A stretch of DNA of 64,000 nucleotides from Nitrospira moscoviensis. GTDB lineage: Bacteria > Nitrospirota > Nitrospiria > Nitrospirales > Nitrospiraceae. Below the pieces are notes generated by a model, which saw only the letters and a program-made list of their open reading frames with translations, had not been told where the DNA came from and did not search any database. The translations under genes and the position numbers were made by a program. Below, piece by piece: positions 8,843 to 17,710 of this stretch. Numbering within the stretch: position 1 is the stretch's first letter; the number at the start of each line of letters is the position of its first letter. The DNA lies in contig NZ_CP011801.1 in the NCBI RefSeq assembly GCF_001273775.1, positions 1,116,001 through 1,180,000 of the forward strand. The letters run 5' to 3'.

Positions 8843-10861
8843 ATGGAACGCGAGGTCAAAACCTACGTCTTGAAACGGCCGGCTGAGGAAGCCGCGCCCG
8901 CCAAGCTGTCCATCGACTATGCGGCCGCCTTGAATCCGCAGCAACTCGCGGCGGTGACGGCCGGGGACGGGCCTTCGCTGGTCATCGCCGGCGCCGGCAG
9001 CGGAAAGACTCGCACGCTGATCTATCGTGTCGCCTATCTCATCGACTCGGGAGTCGATCCGTCGAACATCCTGCTGCTCACCTTCACGCGCAAGTCGGCG
9101 CAGGAAATGTTGGAGCGCGCGGGCGAGCTGATCGGCGCGCGGAGCCGGCGGGTGTGCGGCGGCACCTTCCATTCCGTCGCCAATCTGCTCTTGCGGCGGT
9201 ACGGCCGGGGCATCGGCATCGAGCCGGGCTTCACCATTCTCGATCGCGGCGACGCGGAAGACTTGATCGCCCTCTGTCGCGCGCAGCTGGGGCTCAACGA
9301 AAAAGACAAGCGCTTTCCCCGCAAGGGGACGATCATGGAGATGGTGAGCAAGAGCGAGAACACGCTCAAGAGCCTCGACGAGATCATTCTCGAGGAGTTC
9401 AGCCACTTCGCCGACCATGCCGAGGATCTGGGCCGACTGCAGAAGGCCTATCAGGCGGCCAAGCGGCAGAAACAGCTGCTCGACTACGACGATCTGCTGG
9501 TGGCTCTGCGGCAGTTGCTCTTGCTGGACGAGACGGCGCGCCAGACGATTTCAAGCCAGTACCGGTATATCCTGGTGGACGAATATCAGGACACGAATCG
9601 GCTGCAGGCGGAAGTGATCCGCCAGCTCACGACGGCGCACAACAACGTCATGGTCGTCGGCGACGACTCGCAGTCGATCTATGCGTTCCGCGGCGCGACG
9701 TTCAAAAACATCATGGATTTCCCCGTGCTGTTCCCCGGGACGAAGATCTACAAGCTGGAGGAAAACTATCGCAGCACGCAGCCGATCTTGAATCTGGCGA
9801 ATTGCATCATCGACGAAGCGGCGGAAAAGTACACGAAACGGCTCTTCACCCGAAAGATCGACGGCCCGCTGCCGGCGCTGGTCGAGGCCGCGGGCGAGAA
9901 CGCGCAATCGCGATTCATCGCCCAAAAGATTCTCGAGCTGCGGGAGGAGGGTGTGCCGCTCAGCGAGGTAGCGGTGCTGTTCCGGTCCAGCTTCCATTCC
10001 TTCGATCTGGAAATCGAGCTGTCGCGCCGAGGGTTGCCGTTCGTCAAGCGCGGCGGCGTGAAGTTCATCGAAACCGCCCACGTGAAAGACTTGCTGGCCC
10101 ATTTGCGCGTGTTGGCGAATCCGATGGACACGGTGAGTTGGCATCGCGTGCTCATGTTGGTGGAAGGGGTCGGCCCGAAAAAGGCGCAGGATCTATTGGC
10201 CGCCCTCGTGAAATCCGACAAGCCTTCTGACGTCTTGCGGGGAGCGAGCGGCCGGTCGGGGCAGGGGCTGAAAAACTTGGCCGATACCCTGGAAAGCCTG
10301 TCCGGCGCCGGTGAGGTACGACCGGCCGAGCAGGTGAACCATATCTATGAGTATTATCTGCCGATCCTCAAGGAGCAATACGACGACTATCCCAAGCGGA
10401 CGAGGGATCTCGACCATCTCCATACGATCGCCGAAGGCTATCCGAAAGTAAGCGACTTCCTGGCCGACTTGGCGCTGGAGCCGCCCGACGGCAGCGCGAT
10501 CGACGTGGACGCGCCCGACCGGGACGACGAGCGGCTGGTCCTCTCGACGATCCACTCGGCCAAGGGACTAGAGTGGCAATGCGTGTTCGTGATTTGGGTG
10601 GTGGACGGCAAGTTCCCCTCCGTCTACTCCTTCATCACGGATGATGAGTTGGAAGAAGAACGGCGGCTCTTTTACGTCTCCGTGACCAGGGCCAAGCGCC
10701 ACTTGTTTCTGACCTATCCTATTAATGTGTACGACAAGACCAGCGGGATGCTGCTGTCGAAGCCCTCACGATTTCTCGACCATGTTTCGTCGGATCTGCT
10801 CGACACACTGGCCTTGGTTGAGGAGGGCGGGCGAGGAGACTGGGGACGCGACTCCTATTAG
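8843..10861 (+). CDS. UvrD/Rep-family ATP-dependent DNA helicase
   Basis: This 672-residue superfamily 1A helicase unwinds DNA 3' to 5' in repair or restart of replication. The motifs occur in order: Q motif LNPQQLAAV, Walker A AGAGSGKT (residues 49-56), Ia LLTFTRKSAQEM, II LVDEYQDTN, III GDDSQSIYAFRGA, IV YKLEENYRST, V STIHSAKGLEW and VI FYVSVTRAKRHL. It is near the length of Rep (about 670) and lacks the usual C-terminal extension of PcrA/UvrD. Family membership is sure; which member it represents is not. It follows the DUF4112 gene by 56 bases. Confidence 0.93.
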   Translation: MEREVKTYVLKRPAEEAAPAKLSIDYAAALNPQQLAAVTAGDGPSLVIAGAGSGKTRTLIYRVAYLIDSGVDPSNILLLTFTRKSAQEMLERAGELIGARSRRVCGGTFHSVANLLLRRYGRGIGIEPGFTILDRGDAEDLIALCRAQLGLNEKDKRFPRKGTIMEMVSKSENTLKSLDEIILEEFSHFADHAEDLGRLQKAYQAAKRQKQLLDYDDLLVALRQLLLLDETARQTISSQYRYILVDEYQDTNRLQAEVIRQLTTAHNNVMVVGDDSQSIYAFRGATFKNIMDFPVLFPGTKIYKLEENYRSTQPILNLANCIIDEAAEKYTKRLFTRKIDGPLPALVEAAGENAQSRFIAQKILELREEGVPLSEVAVLFRSSFHSFDLEIELSRRGLPFVKRGGVKFIETAHVKDLLAHLRVLANPMDTVSWHRVLMLVEGVGPKKAQDLLAALVKSDKPSDVLRGASGRSGQGLKNLADTLESLSGAGEVRPAEQVNHIYEYYLPILKEQYDDYPKRTRDLDHLHTIAEGYPKVSDFLADLALEPPDGSAIDVDAPDRDDERLVLSTIHSAKGLEWQCVFVIWVVDGKFPSVYSFITDDELEEERRLFYVSVTRAKRHLFLTYPINVYDKTSGMLLSKPSRFLDHVSSDLLDTLALVEEGGRGDWGRDSY

Positions 10862-10923
10862 TAACGTCGTCGCGGTCCCGGTTTAACCGCGGGCGTCTCC
10901 TGTCCATCTCTGATCGAGATCGT

Positions 10924-11823
10924 ATGGCTTCTCGTCGGCTCCGCTGCCTGGCGATCGGGTATCTTGGCCTGATGATGGTGATGGGAGGGGCTGCGCGTGC
11001 CGACTCGGATGATATGACGTCCGGGCGCATGTGGCAGCAACTCTTGGCCGATGCGTCGAAACTCCACCTGCCGACGAAATTCCTGGAACAGATTCCTCCG
11101 GATTACATCCGCTTCGAATTTGAAGATCTCCATACGTATGCGGCGGAATACCATCCCGGGGAGCGCCGCCTCGTGCTGAATCGAGCGCTGTCCTTCAATG
11201 CGGCGGGCGGAACGTTGAAGCCGTTGACGAAGCTGACGCACAAAGAATTGGACGTCCTGTATCACGAGCTGTTCCATGCTTATATGGATTATCTTGCTTC
11301 CGTTCAGGACCGGCGGAACCCGGCTGACATGTTGTTGCTCTCGTTCGCGCGCCAGCAACAGGGCTGCCGGTATGCAGAGGTCAAGATCACGCCGGTGGTC
11401 CAACGGAAAGGCGAAACGGAGACGCGGTACTTGACGGAGTCCGAGTCATGGGAAGCGTTGAACGAAACCTGGGCGGTCTTCATCGGGTGGGCGATTTGGA
11501 CGCAACTCGAGGTACAACAGAAAAGCGGAGGGTCGATGTTCAGGCAGGCCGGAGCGGTCGAGCAATGGATGCGCCGCTTTGAAGAGGCGGTGCAGAACGG
11601 GGAGCTGCGCGGCTACTACGTCCCGGAAGATCCCGATGAGCGCCGGGTCGCGCAGAAACGGTTTCTTGCCAAAGAGTCGCAGATTTCAGGGGGCGAGGCA
11701 GCGGCTTTGATGGGTCAAGCCCTTGGATTCTCAGAAAAATTTTTCGAAACGCTGAAAGCGCGGCCACGCCTCTCGTCGTTCTTTCGGCGGGAGGCGGATT
11801 GTGAAGGGGCGGGAGGGTCATGA
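10924..11823 (+). CDS. Putative secreted zinc metallopeptidase (HExxH)
   Basis: The 299-residue protein has an N-terminal signal sequence (hydrophobic LAIGYLGLMMVMGGAARA). Near residue 115 it has VLYHELFHAYMDYL, an HExxH zinc-binding motif with the hydrophobic flanks typical of gluzincin-like peptidases. A possible third ligand is a Glu in ESWEALNETWAVFIGW about 60 residues later. Both the motif and the following acidic helix look functional. I cannot assign a peptidase family, so substrate and role are unknown. The ATG at 10924 gives a proper signal peptide. The gene ends about 30 bases before the promoter of the tRNA-tuf operon. Confidence 0.65.
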   Translation: MASRRLRCLAIGYLGLMMVMGGAARADSDDMTSGRMWQQLLADASKLHLPTKFLEQIPPDYIRFEFEDLHTYAAEYHPGERRLVLNRALSFNAAGGTLKPLTKLTHKELDVLYHELFHAYMDYLASVQDRRNPADMLLLSFARQQQGCRYAEVKITPVVQRKGETETRYLTESESWEALNETWAVFIGWAIWTQLEVQQKSGGSMFRQAGAVEQWMRRFEEAVQNGELRGYYVPEDPDERRVAQKRFLAKESQISGGEAAALMGQALGFSEKFFETLKARPRLSSFFRREADCEGAGGS

Positions 11824-11853
11824 GAAAAATTCCATGCCGGGGCATTTCCCCTC

Positions 11854-11882
11854 TTGACATGTCCTAACTTCATCAATAGAAT
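11854..11882 (+). promoter_or_regulatory. Sigma-70 promoter of the tRNA-tuf operon
   Basis: TTGACA at 11854-11859 and TAGAAT at 11877-11882 are spaced by exactly 17 bases. No gene lies between this site and tRNA-Tyr at 12036, so it should start the tRNA-Tyr/Gly/Thr-tuf transcript. The leader holds a 9-bp perfect stem (CGCGGAGAG at 11952-11960 with CTCTCCGCG at 11976-11984). It is not followed by a T-run, so it is a leader hairpin rather than a normal terminator. Confidence 0.7.
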
Positions 11883-12035
11883 CCAGCGTTTCCTAAAATA
11901 GCCTGTCCGAGCACGGAGCGGCTCATCCTTAGCCGAGGAGAGAGAGCTGTGCGCGGAGAGGCTTACTCTTCTTTTCTCTCCGCGAGAAAAAGAGAAGCGA
12001 TTCGAAAGTGGCATTGAATCAATAACGAAGTAGCG

Positions 12036-12121
12036 GGGCAGGTACCCAAGCGGCCAAAGGGGGCAGACTGTAAATCTGCTGGCTTATGTCTTCCAAGGTT
12101 CGAATCCTTGCCTGCCCACCA
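12036..12121 (+). tRNA. tRNA-Tyr (GTA)
   Basis: The acceptor stem GGGCAGG (12036-12042) pairs with CCTGCCC (12111-12117), followed by A and an encoded CCA. The anticodon stem GCAGA/TCTGC encloses CTGTAAA with anticodon GTA at 12070-12072. A long variable arm, expected for bacterial tRNA-Tyr, explains the 86-base length. Confidence 0.95.
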
Positions 12122-12144
12122 AACCGCGCTTGCGCGACCCGGAG
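12119..12144 (+). repeat. Conserved 3' trailer after tRNA-Tyr (copy 1)
   Basis: Starting at the CCA end, this 26-base trailer contains CGCTTGCGCGACCCGGAG and a small hairpin (GCGC-TT-GCGC). The same 26 bases, with one change, follow tRNA-Trp at 14323-14348. It may be a processing or termination signal, or a remnant of tRNA duplication. Confidence 0.6.
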
Positions 12145-12195
12145 CCCATGGCGGTTCCTAGTTTCGCGTGGCGAAGTCGGGTGATGGTTTCCGAG

Positions 12196-12270
12196 GCGGG
12201 CGTAGCTCAGCGGTAGAGTCCCAGCCTTCCAAGCTGGCTGTCGTGGGTTCAACTCCCACCGCCCGCTCCA
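12196..12270 (+). tRNA. tRNA-Gly (TCC)
   Basis: The acceptor GCGGGCG (12196-12202) pairs with CGCCCGC (12260-12266), followed by T and an encoded CCA. The anticodon stem CCAGC/GCTGG encloses CTTCCAA with anticodon TCC at 12228-12230. Its last 25 bases are repeated exactly at 12412-12436. Confidence 0.95.
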
Positions 12271-12436
12271 TAATAGATGGGAGCGATTGAACCCACGACA
12301 GTGGGGATTGCGAAAGGGGTGGGCCCCTTTCGTGGGGAGCGCGCGAGGGGGCTGGCCCCCTCAGCGGGAGTCAGCGAAGGAGGCTTCAGGCTTGAGCTGA
12401 CGACGGAGTGCGGTTCAACTCCCACCGCCCGCTCCA
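12246..12436 (+). repeat. Element bounded by direct repeats of the tRNA-Gly 3' end
   Basis: The last 25 bases of tRNA-Gly (12246-12270) recur exactly at 12412-12436, giving an 'att'-like direct repeat around about 141 bases. Inside, TTGAACCCACGACA (12288-12301) is an inverted copy of the tRNA T-arm region (12239-12252). Two perfect hairpins follow: 12311-12332 (9-bp stem, CGAAAGGGG) and 12345-12362 (8-bp stem, GAGGGGGC). No open reading frame looks real. It may be the scar of an integrated element or a tRNA-derived small repeat. Confidence 0.65.
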
Positions 12437-12439
12437 AAG

Positions 12440-12537
12440 AAGACGTGAAACGTTACTCGTTAAACGTGAAGCGTACAGATTGTAGGAGGCTAAGTCATCA
12501 ATCGATTAACGAAGAGCGGTTCACGATTAACGAAAAG
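12440..12537 (+). repeat. Self-complementary word spacer (GTTAAACGTGAA type)
   Basis: The left half repeats words such as CGTTAAACGTGAAGCG, and the right half their reverse complement (GGTTCACGATTAACG). This allows a long imperfect hairpin just before tRNA-Thr. The vocabulary is the same as the spacer before rpsD (44058-44129). Confidence 0.6.
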
Positions 12538-12538
12538 C

Positions 12539-12614
12539 GCCCACGTAGCTCAGTTGGTAGAGCACGTCCTTGGTAAGGACGAGGTCACGCGTTCGATCCG
12601 CGTCGTGGGCTCCA
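12539..12614 (+). tRNA. tRNA-Thr (GGT)
   Basis: The acceptor GCCCACG (12539-12545) pairs with CGTGGGC (12604-12610), followed by T and an encoded CCA. The anticodon stem CGTCC/GGACG encloses TTGGTAA with anticodon GGT at 12572-12574. It lies about 120 bases before tuf. A tRNA-Thr directly upstream of tuf is also known from the E. coli tufB operon. Confidence 0.95.
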
Positions 12615-12620
12615 GGAAAG

Positions 12621-12721
12621 ACAGTGACGAGTGATGGGTGATGAGTGATGAGTGATGAGTGATGGGCAAGGCGGAAGGCAGTGGGTCTGCGACTCATCAC
12701 TAATCACTGCTCACTCATCAC
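12621..12721 (+). repeat. Self-complementary word spacer before tuf (GTGATGAGT type)
   Basis: The left half is a near-tandem array of GTGATGAGT. The right half is ACTCATCACTAATCACTG and CTCACTCATCAC, its reverse complement. The right arm and ribosome-binding region are identical to those before the second tuf (29138-29222), but the left arm is longer here. Confidence 0.75.
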
Positions 12722-12736
12722 GGTTGAGGAGGAAGT

Positions 12737-13942
<1,206 letters not shown>

Positions 13943-13943
13943 A

Positions 13944-14012
13944 CAGCAGTGATCGGTGATGAGTGACGGCCGCATAACGCGCACTCATCACGCATCACTC
14001 ATCACGGATCAC
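13944..14012 (+). repeat. Self-complementary word spacer between tuf and rpmG
   Basis: The left arm GTGATCGGTGATGAGTGA (13949-13966) faces CACTCATCACGCATCACTCA (from 13982). It uses the same GTGATGAGT vocabulary as the spacer before tuf and ends at the rpmG ribosome-binding site. Confidence 0.65.
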
Positions 14013-14024
14013 GAGGGTTAAGAG

Positions 14025-14174
14025 ATGCGCGAAATCATCGACATGGCGTGCACGGCGTGCAAGCAGCGGAACTATTCGACGACCAAGAACAAGAAGAACG
14101 ATCCCGATCGGTTGGAACGTAACAAGTTCTGCAAGTTCTGCCGGAAACACCAGCCGCATAAGGAAGTGAAATAA
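14025..14174 (+). CDS. rpmG: 50S ribosomal protein L33
   Basis: The 49-residue ribosomal protein of the large subunit begins [17 protein letters not shown]. It has two zinc-binding CxxC pairs (CTAC and CKFC), so this is the zinc-containing C+ form. The C-terminus, [12 protein letters not shown], is typical. It lies between tuf and tRNA-Trp-secE-nusG, a common bacterial order. Confidence 0.95.
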   Translation: MREIIDMACTACKQRNYSTTKNKKNDPDRLERNKFCKFCRKHQPHKEVK

Positions 14175-14250
14175 TCGTGTTATGCGTCGTGCGTGACGCG
14201 CGAGGCGTTCCGGATCGCCGCGCGTTCCGTACCACGCATCGCGTCCGAGT
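14175..14250 (+). repeat. Self-complementary word spacer between rpmG and tRNA-Trp
   Basis: The left side, TATGCGTCGTGCGTGACGCG, faces CCGCGCGTTCCGTACCACGC and ATCGCG on the right, so the spacer can fold on itself. The word (GCGTCGTGCGTGAC) differs from that of neighbouring spacers. Confidence 0.5.
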
Positions 14251-14325
14251 AGGGGCATAGTGTTAATGGCAGCACGTCGGTCTCCAAAACCGAAAGTCTG
14301 GGTTCAAATCCTAGTGCCCCTGCCA
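14251..14325 (+). tRNA. tRNA-Trp (CCA)
   Basis: The acceptor AGGGGCA (14251-14257) pairs with TGCCCCT (14315-14321), followed by G and an encoded CCA. The anticodon stem TCGGT/ACCGA encloses CTCCAAA with anticodon CCA at 14284-14286. tRNA-Trp just before secE-nusG is a frequent bacterial arrangement. Confidence 0.95.
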
Positions 14326-14365
14326 AACCTCGCTTGCGCGACCCGGAGGGCTCATAATTGAGCCC
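14323..14365 (+). repeat. Conserved 3' trailer after tRNA-Trp (copy 2) plus hairpin
   Basis: Positions 14323-14348 match the trailer of tRNA-Tyr (12119-12144) at 25 of 26 bases, including CGCTTGCGCGACCCGGAG. Directly after it is a perfect 7-bp hairpin, GGGCTCA-TAAT-TGAGCCC (14348-14365), without a T-run. The remaining 155 bases to secE hold no gene I can support. Confidence 0.6.
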
Positions 14366-14520
14366 GACGGGATAAACCCACAAGCGGGTGTGGCTCTTGA
14401 CGTATGAAAGCTTGCTCGTACCGGGCGCCATCTAATGGTTCTTGGCGGCCGGATAAGCATCTCGGTGTGGCTGCAGTTCCAGGGATGAGATTCGCTGAGA
14501 GTTAGAGGTCGGAGGGGCTG

Positions 14521-14715
14521 ATGTTCAAGCGCATGACGGATTCGATCCGAGCCTTCATCACGGACGTACGCGGGGAATTGAAAAAGGTCTCATTTCCGAC
14601 CAGGGCTGAAACGATCGGATCCACGACCGTGGTCATCGTCTTTTGCATCATCATGTCGCTGTATCTGTCGGTGGTCGATTCGTTCCTTGTATGGTTGGTG
14701 AGCAAGATCATTTGA
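14521..14715 (+). CDS. secE: Preprotein translocase subunit SecE
   Basis: The 64-residue subunit clamps the SecY channel in the inner membrane. It has the short, single-span form: an amphipathic helix with the conserved ITDVRGELKKVSFPTRAE, then one membrane segment (TTVVIVFCIIMSLYLSVVDS). It is followed 44 bases later by nusG, the standard neighbour. The ATG at 14521 follows GGAGGGGCTG. Confidence 0.95.
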   Translation: MFKRMTDSIRAFITDVRGELKKVSFPTRAETIGSTTVVIVFCIIMSLYLSVVDSFLVWLVSKII

Positions 14716-14759
14716 GGCTGTGAGCGACGCGCGCACTGATCTGTAGCGAAGGGTGGGGC

Positions 14760-15296
14760 ATGACGAAGAACTGGTACGTCATACATACGTACGCCGGGTT
14801 TGAGGGGCGCGTGAAAACGAGCCTCCTTGAGCGCGCCAATCAAATGGGACTGGTGGATAAGCTCGGGCAGGTGCTGGTGCCGACGGAGGATGTCATCGAA
14901 ATCAAGGACGGCAAGCGACGCACCTCGCGGAGAAAGTTTTTCCCCGGCTACGTGCTCGTCGAGCTCGAAACGCCTCTGGGCGATGAAACCTTGCAGATGA
15001 TCAAGGAGACGCCGAAGGTGACCGGCTTCGTCGGCGGCGGCGCGCAGCCGATGCCCTTGACGAGCGAGGAAGTCGAATCCTTGCTCAAGCAGGTGGATGC
15101 GGGGCAGGCGGGCCCGCGCGAGCAGGTGAAGTTCATCAAGGGCGACAACGTCCGCATCATCGATGGGCCGTTCCTGGGATTCAACGGAGTGGTGGACGAG
15201 GTGGATCAGGACCACAACCGGTTGAAGCTCATGGTGAGCATCTTCGGGCGGTCGACCCCGGTGGAATTGGGATTTTTGCAGGTGGAACGGATTTAA
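14760..15296 (+). CDS. nusG: Transcription termination/antitermination protein NusG
   Basis: The 178-residue protein binds RNA polymerase and couples it to Rho or the ribosome. The NGN domain starts MTKNWYVIHTYAGFEGRVK and contains RKFFPGYVLVE. The C-terminal KOW domain reads GDNVRIIDGPFLGFNGVVDE and ends LGFLQVERI. Length and order (secE-nusG-rplK-rplA) are standard. Confidence 0.97.
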   Translation: MTKNWYVIHTYAGFEGRVKTSLLERANQMGLVDKLGQVLVPTEDVIEIKDGKRRTSRRKFFPGYVLVELETPLGDETLQMIKETPKVTGFVGGGAQPMPLTSEEVESLLKQVDAGQAGPREQVKFIKGDNVRIIDGPFLGFNGVVDEVDQDHNRLKLMVSIFGRSTPVELGFLQVERI

Positions 15297-15298
15297 GG

Positions 15299-15386
15299 GA
15301 GTAATGGGTGATGGGTCATGAGTGATGAGCAGCTAGAAGAAGAGTGCTCGAGAACTCATCACGCATCACTCATCACCGATCACTAG
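15299..15386 (+). repeat. Self-complementary word spacer between nusG and rplK
   Basis: The left arm GGGTGATGGGTCATGAGTGA faces ACTCATCACGCATCACTCAT and CACCGATCAC. It has the same GTGATGAGT vocabulary as the tuf spacers, though it lies between different genes. Confidence 0.65.
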
Positions 15387-15402
15387 GGAGTAGGAGTAGA
15401 AG

Positions 15403-15828
15403 ATGGCCAAGGAAGTATCCGCGCAGATCAAGTTGCAGATTCCGGCAGGGAAAGCGAATCCCGCTCCTCCCGTGGGCCCGTCGCTGGGCCAGCACGGCGT
15501 GAACATCATGGAGTTCTGCAAGCAGTTCAACGCCAAAACGCAGAAGGAAGGCGACAGCATCATTCCCGTCATCATCACGGTCTACAAGGACCGGAGCTTC
15601 ACCTTCATCATGAAGACGCCGCCCGCGTCGGACCTGTTGAAGAAGGCCGCCGGGATCATCAAGGGGTCGGGCGTGCCGCAGAAGGACAAGGTCGGGAAGA
15701 TCACCAGGAAGCAGCTCACGGAGATCGCGCAGAAAAAGATGGCCGATCTGAACGCCGCCGATCTGGAAGGCGCCATCAAGATCATCGAAGGCACCGCCCG
15801 CAGCATGGGCGTCGTCGTTCAGGGTTAA
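15403..15828 (+). CDS. rplK: 50S ribosomal protein L11
   Basis: The 141-residue L11 builds the GTPase-associated centre on 23S rRNA with L10 and L12. The N-terminal domain shows [20 protein letters not shown], including the Pro-rich helix. The C-terminal RNA-binding domain ends [15 protein letters not shown]. It is 29 bases before rplA. Confidence 0.98.
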   Translation: MAKEVSAQIKLQIPAGKANPAPPVGPSLGQHGVNIMEFCKQFNAKTQKEGDSIIPVIITVYKDRSFTFIMKTPPASDLLKKAAGIIKGSGVPQKDKVGKITRKQLTEIAQKKMADLNAADLEGAIKIIEGTARSMGVVVQG

Positions 15829-15857
15829 CGAATCGGGAGCCGGAAGGAGTAGCAGTC

Positions 15858-16550
15858 ATGGGAAAGAAGATGAAGGCGGCGCTGGAGAAGGTGGAGCCGC
15901 GCGCATACGCGCTGCGCGAGGCCGTCGATGTGGTGAAGAAGGCGGCCTATGCCAAGTTCGACGAGTCCGTCGATTTGGCGCTGCGCCTGGGGATCGATCC
16001 GAAGCGGTCGGATCAGATGGTCCGCGGCACCACGTCGCTGCCGCACGGGACGGGGAAGCAGGTGCGCGTTGTGGTCTTCGCCAAGGGCGAGAAGGAGCAG
16101 GAAGCGCGTCAGGCGGGAGCCGACTTTGTCGGCGCCGACGATTTGATGGAGAAGATCAAGGGCGGCTGGATGGATTTCGACTATGCCATCGCCACGCCGG
16201 ATTTGATGGCTTCCGTCGGTAAGCTCGGCAAGCAGTTGGGCCCGCGCGGCTTGATGCCGAACCCAAAGACGGGCACCGTCACCTTCGAAGTCGGGAAAGC
16301 GGTGGGGGAGATCAAGAAGGGGCGCGTCGAGTTCAAAGTGGAAAAGGCCGGGATTGTCCAGGTGCCGGTCGGCAAGGTCTCCTTCGACGTGAACAAGCTG
16401 TATGACAACGCCGCGGCGATCATCGAATCCGTCATCAAGGCCAAGCCGGCTTCGTGCAAAGGGCGGTATCTGAAGAGCGCCACCATTTCAAGCACGATGG
16501 GCCCCGGCGTGCAACTGGACACAGTGGCGTTGACCAAGCAGTGGAGCTAA
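15858..16550 (+). CDS. rplA: 50S ribosomal protein L1
   Basis: The 230-residue L1-stalk protein often also represses its own operon by binding its mRNA. Conserved blocks are [35 protein letters not shown] and [11 protein letters not shown] near the C-terminus. The start ATG follows GGAAGGAG. Length is normal. Confidence 0.98.
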   Translation: MGKKMKAALEKVEPRAYALREAVDVVKKAAYAKFDESVDLALRLGIDPKRSDQMVRGTTSLPHGTGKQVRVVVFAKGEKEQEARQAGADFVGADDLMEKIKGGWMDFDYAIATPDLMASVGKLGKQLGPRGLMPNPKTGTVTFEVGKAVGEIKKGRVEFKVEKAGIVQVPVGKVSFDVNKLYDNAAAIIESVIKAKPASCKGRYLKSATISSTMGPGVQLDTVALTKQWS

Positions 16551-16559
16551 GGGGGATGG

Positions 16560-16626
16560 CCAACCGTCAACGGTCATCGGTCGACAGAGGCATGCAGCCG
16601 TTGACCAGTGACCATTGACCAATGAC
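16560..16626 (+). repeat. Self-complementary word spacer between rplA and rplJ
   Basis: The left arm CCGTCAACGGTCATCGGTCG faces CCGTTGACCAGTGACCATTG and ACCAATGAC. The word here is GGTCA/TGACC, shared with the spacer before rpoB but not with those before tuf. Confidence 0.6.
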
Positions 16627-16647
16627 ATCCGTTAGAAGGAGAGAGCG

Positions 16648-17586
16648 ATGAAGAAGGAAGAGAAAGCCACGGCGGTGGCGGAGCTGGCCGAAAAGTTCGG
16701 CCGGGCGCGCCTCGCCATTCTGACCGAGTGCGTCGGCTTGCCGGTCAATCAGGTGACGGAATTGCGCAAGCAGCTCCGCGGGGCGAAGGCGGAGTACAAG
16801 ATCGTCAAGAACACGCTCGCGGCCCGCGCGGCGGACGGCACCGCGCTCGCCGGGCTCAAGACGCATCTCAAGGGGCCCACCGGGGTCGTGATCGGGTACG
16901 ACGATCCCGTCTTGCCGACGAAAGTCTTGCGCGATTTCATCGGCGGGGAAAAGCGCGAAGAAAAGATCCGCATCACGATCGGGGTATTGGAAGGCAAGGT
17001 CGTTCAGGCGGCGGATCTGGCGGCGGTCGCGAAGCTGCCGAAGAAGGAAGTGCTGATCGCGATGCTGCTGTCGGCCATGCAGGGGCCGATCCGCGGCGTG
17101 GTCTATACACTCAGCGCGGTCTTGTCGAAATTTGTGCGGGTCATTGCAGCCATTCAGGACAAACGGAAAGGAGAAGGGGACATGCCAGCCACAGAGGGGA
17201 AACTATCACAGGAAGAATTGATCAAGGCCATCGAGAGCATGAGCGTGCTCGAGCTCGCCGAGCTGGTCAAGGGGTTGGAGAACAAGTTCGGCGTCACGGC
17301 GGCGGCTCCGGTGGCCGTAGCGGCTGCTCCGGCTGCCGGCGGTGGAGCGGCGGCGGCGCCGGCCGAGGAGAAGACGGCGTTCGACGTCATTCTGGCGGCG
17401 GCGCCGGCGGACAAGAAGATCCAGATCATCAAGGTGGTGCGCGAGCTCACCAGCCTGGGGTTGAAGGAAGCCAAGGACCTCGTGGAAGGCGCGCCCAAGC
17501 CGGTGAAGACCGGCGTGGCGAAGGAAGAAGCCGACACGATGAAGAAAAAGCTCGAAGAGAGCGGCGCCAAGGTCGACGTCAAGTAA
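16648..17586 (+). CDS. rplJ: 50S ribosomal protein L10 reading through in frame into L7/L12
   Basis: The first 178 codons (16648-17181) encode a normal L10: [20 protein letters not shown], the RNA-binding block [14 protein letters not shown], and the C-terminal L12-binding helix [20 protein letters not shown]. After [10 protein letters not shown], where L10 should stop, there is no stop codon, and the frame continues through all of L7/L12 to 17586. I checked the codons from 17101 onward: they are clean. A simple indel error would not give a tidy stop here, because both other frames are also open past the rplL start. The result is a potential 312-residue L10-L12 fusion, alongside free L12 from an internal start. 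Confidence 0.9.
   Translation: MKKEEKATAVAELAEKFGRARLAILTECVGLPVNQVTELRKQLRGAKAEYKIVKNTLAARAADGTALAGLKTHLKGPTGVVIGYDDPVLPTKVLRDFIGGEKREEKIRITIGVLEGKVVQAADLAAVAKLPKKEVLIAMLLSAMQGPIRGVVYTLSAVLSKFVRVIAAIQDKRKGEGDMPATEGKLSQEELIKAIESMSVLELAELVKGLENKFGVTAAAPVAVAAAPAAGGGAAAAPAEEKTAFDVILAAAPADKKIQIIKVVRELTSLGLKEAKDLVEGAPKPVKTGVAKEEADTMKKKLEESGAKVDVK
17182..17586 (+). CDS. rplL: 50S ribosomal protein L7/L12 (internal start within the rplJ frame)
   Basis: The 134-residue stalk protein recruits translation GTPases. The N-terminal dimerisation domain reads [20 protein letters not shown], followed by an Ala/Gly-rich hinge and a C-terminal domain with [27 protein letters not shown] at 17167-17173 sits eight bases before the ATG at 17182, so independent initiation is expected and is needed to supply several L12 copies per L10. 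It shares its frame with rplJ with no stop between them. Confidence 0.95.
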   Translation: MPATEGKLSQEELIKAIESMSVLELAELVKGLENKFGVTAAAPVAVAAAPAAGGGAAAAPAEEKTAFDVILAAAPADKKIQIIKVVRELTSLGLKEAKDLVEGAPKPVKTGVAKEEADTMKKKLEESGAKVDVK

Positions 17587-17587
17587 G

Positions 17588-17677
17588 TACGTCAGTAGTC
17601 ATCGGTCACTGGGCATTGGTCAATCGGAGGAGGCCGCGTTTCGTGGGTCCCACCATTGACCGATGACCATTGACTTC
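17588..17677 (+). repeat. Self-complementary word spacer between rplL and rpoB
   Basis: The left arm AGTCATCGGTCACTGGGC, continuing to ATTGGTCAAT, faces CCATTGACCGATGACC and CATTGACT on the right. The word is GGTCA/TGACC, as in the spacer before rplJ. Confidence 0.65.
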
Positions 17678-17710
17678 TGTTTACCGCCAACCAGCGTGGA
17701 GGAGCGGCTA

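Noticed and set aside
12621..12721. Tandem GTGATGAGT units resembling a short CRISPR or minisatellite
   Set aside because: The units are about 9 bases without unique spacers, and the reverse complement follows on the other side; this fits the hairpin spacer family, not CRISPR.
16728..17666. 312-codon second frame across rplJ-rplL
   Set aside because: Arg/Gly/His-rich shadow frame; the L10 and L12 motifs are all in the other frame.
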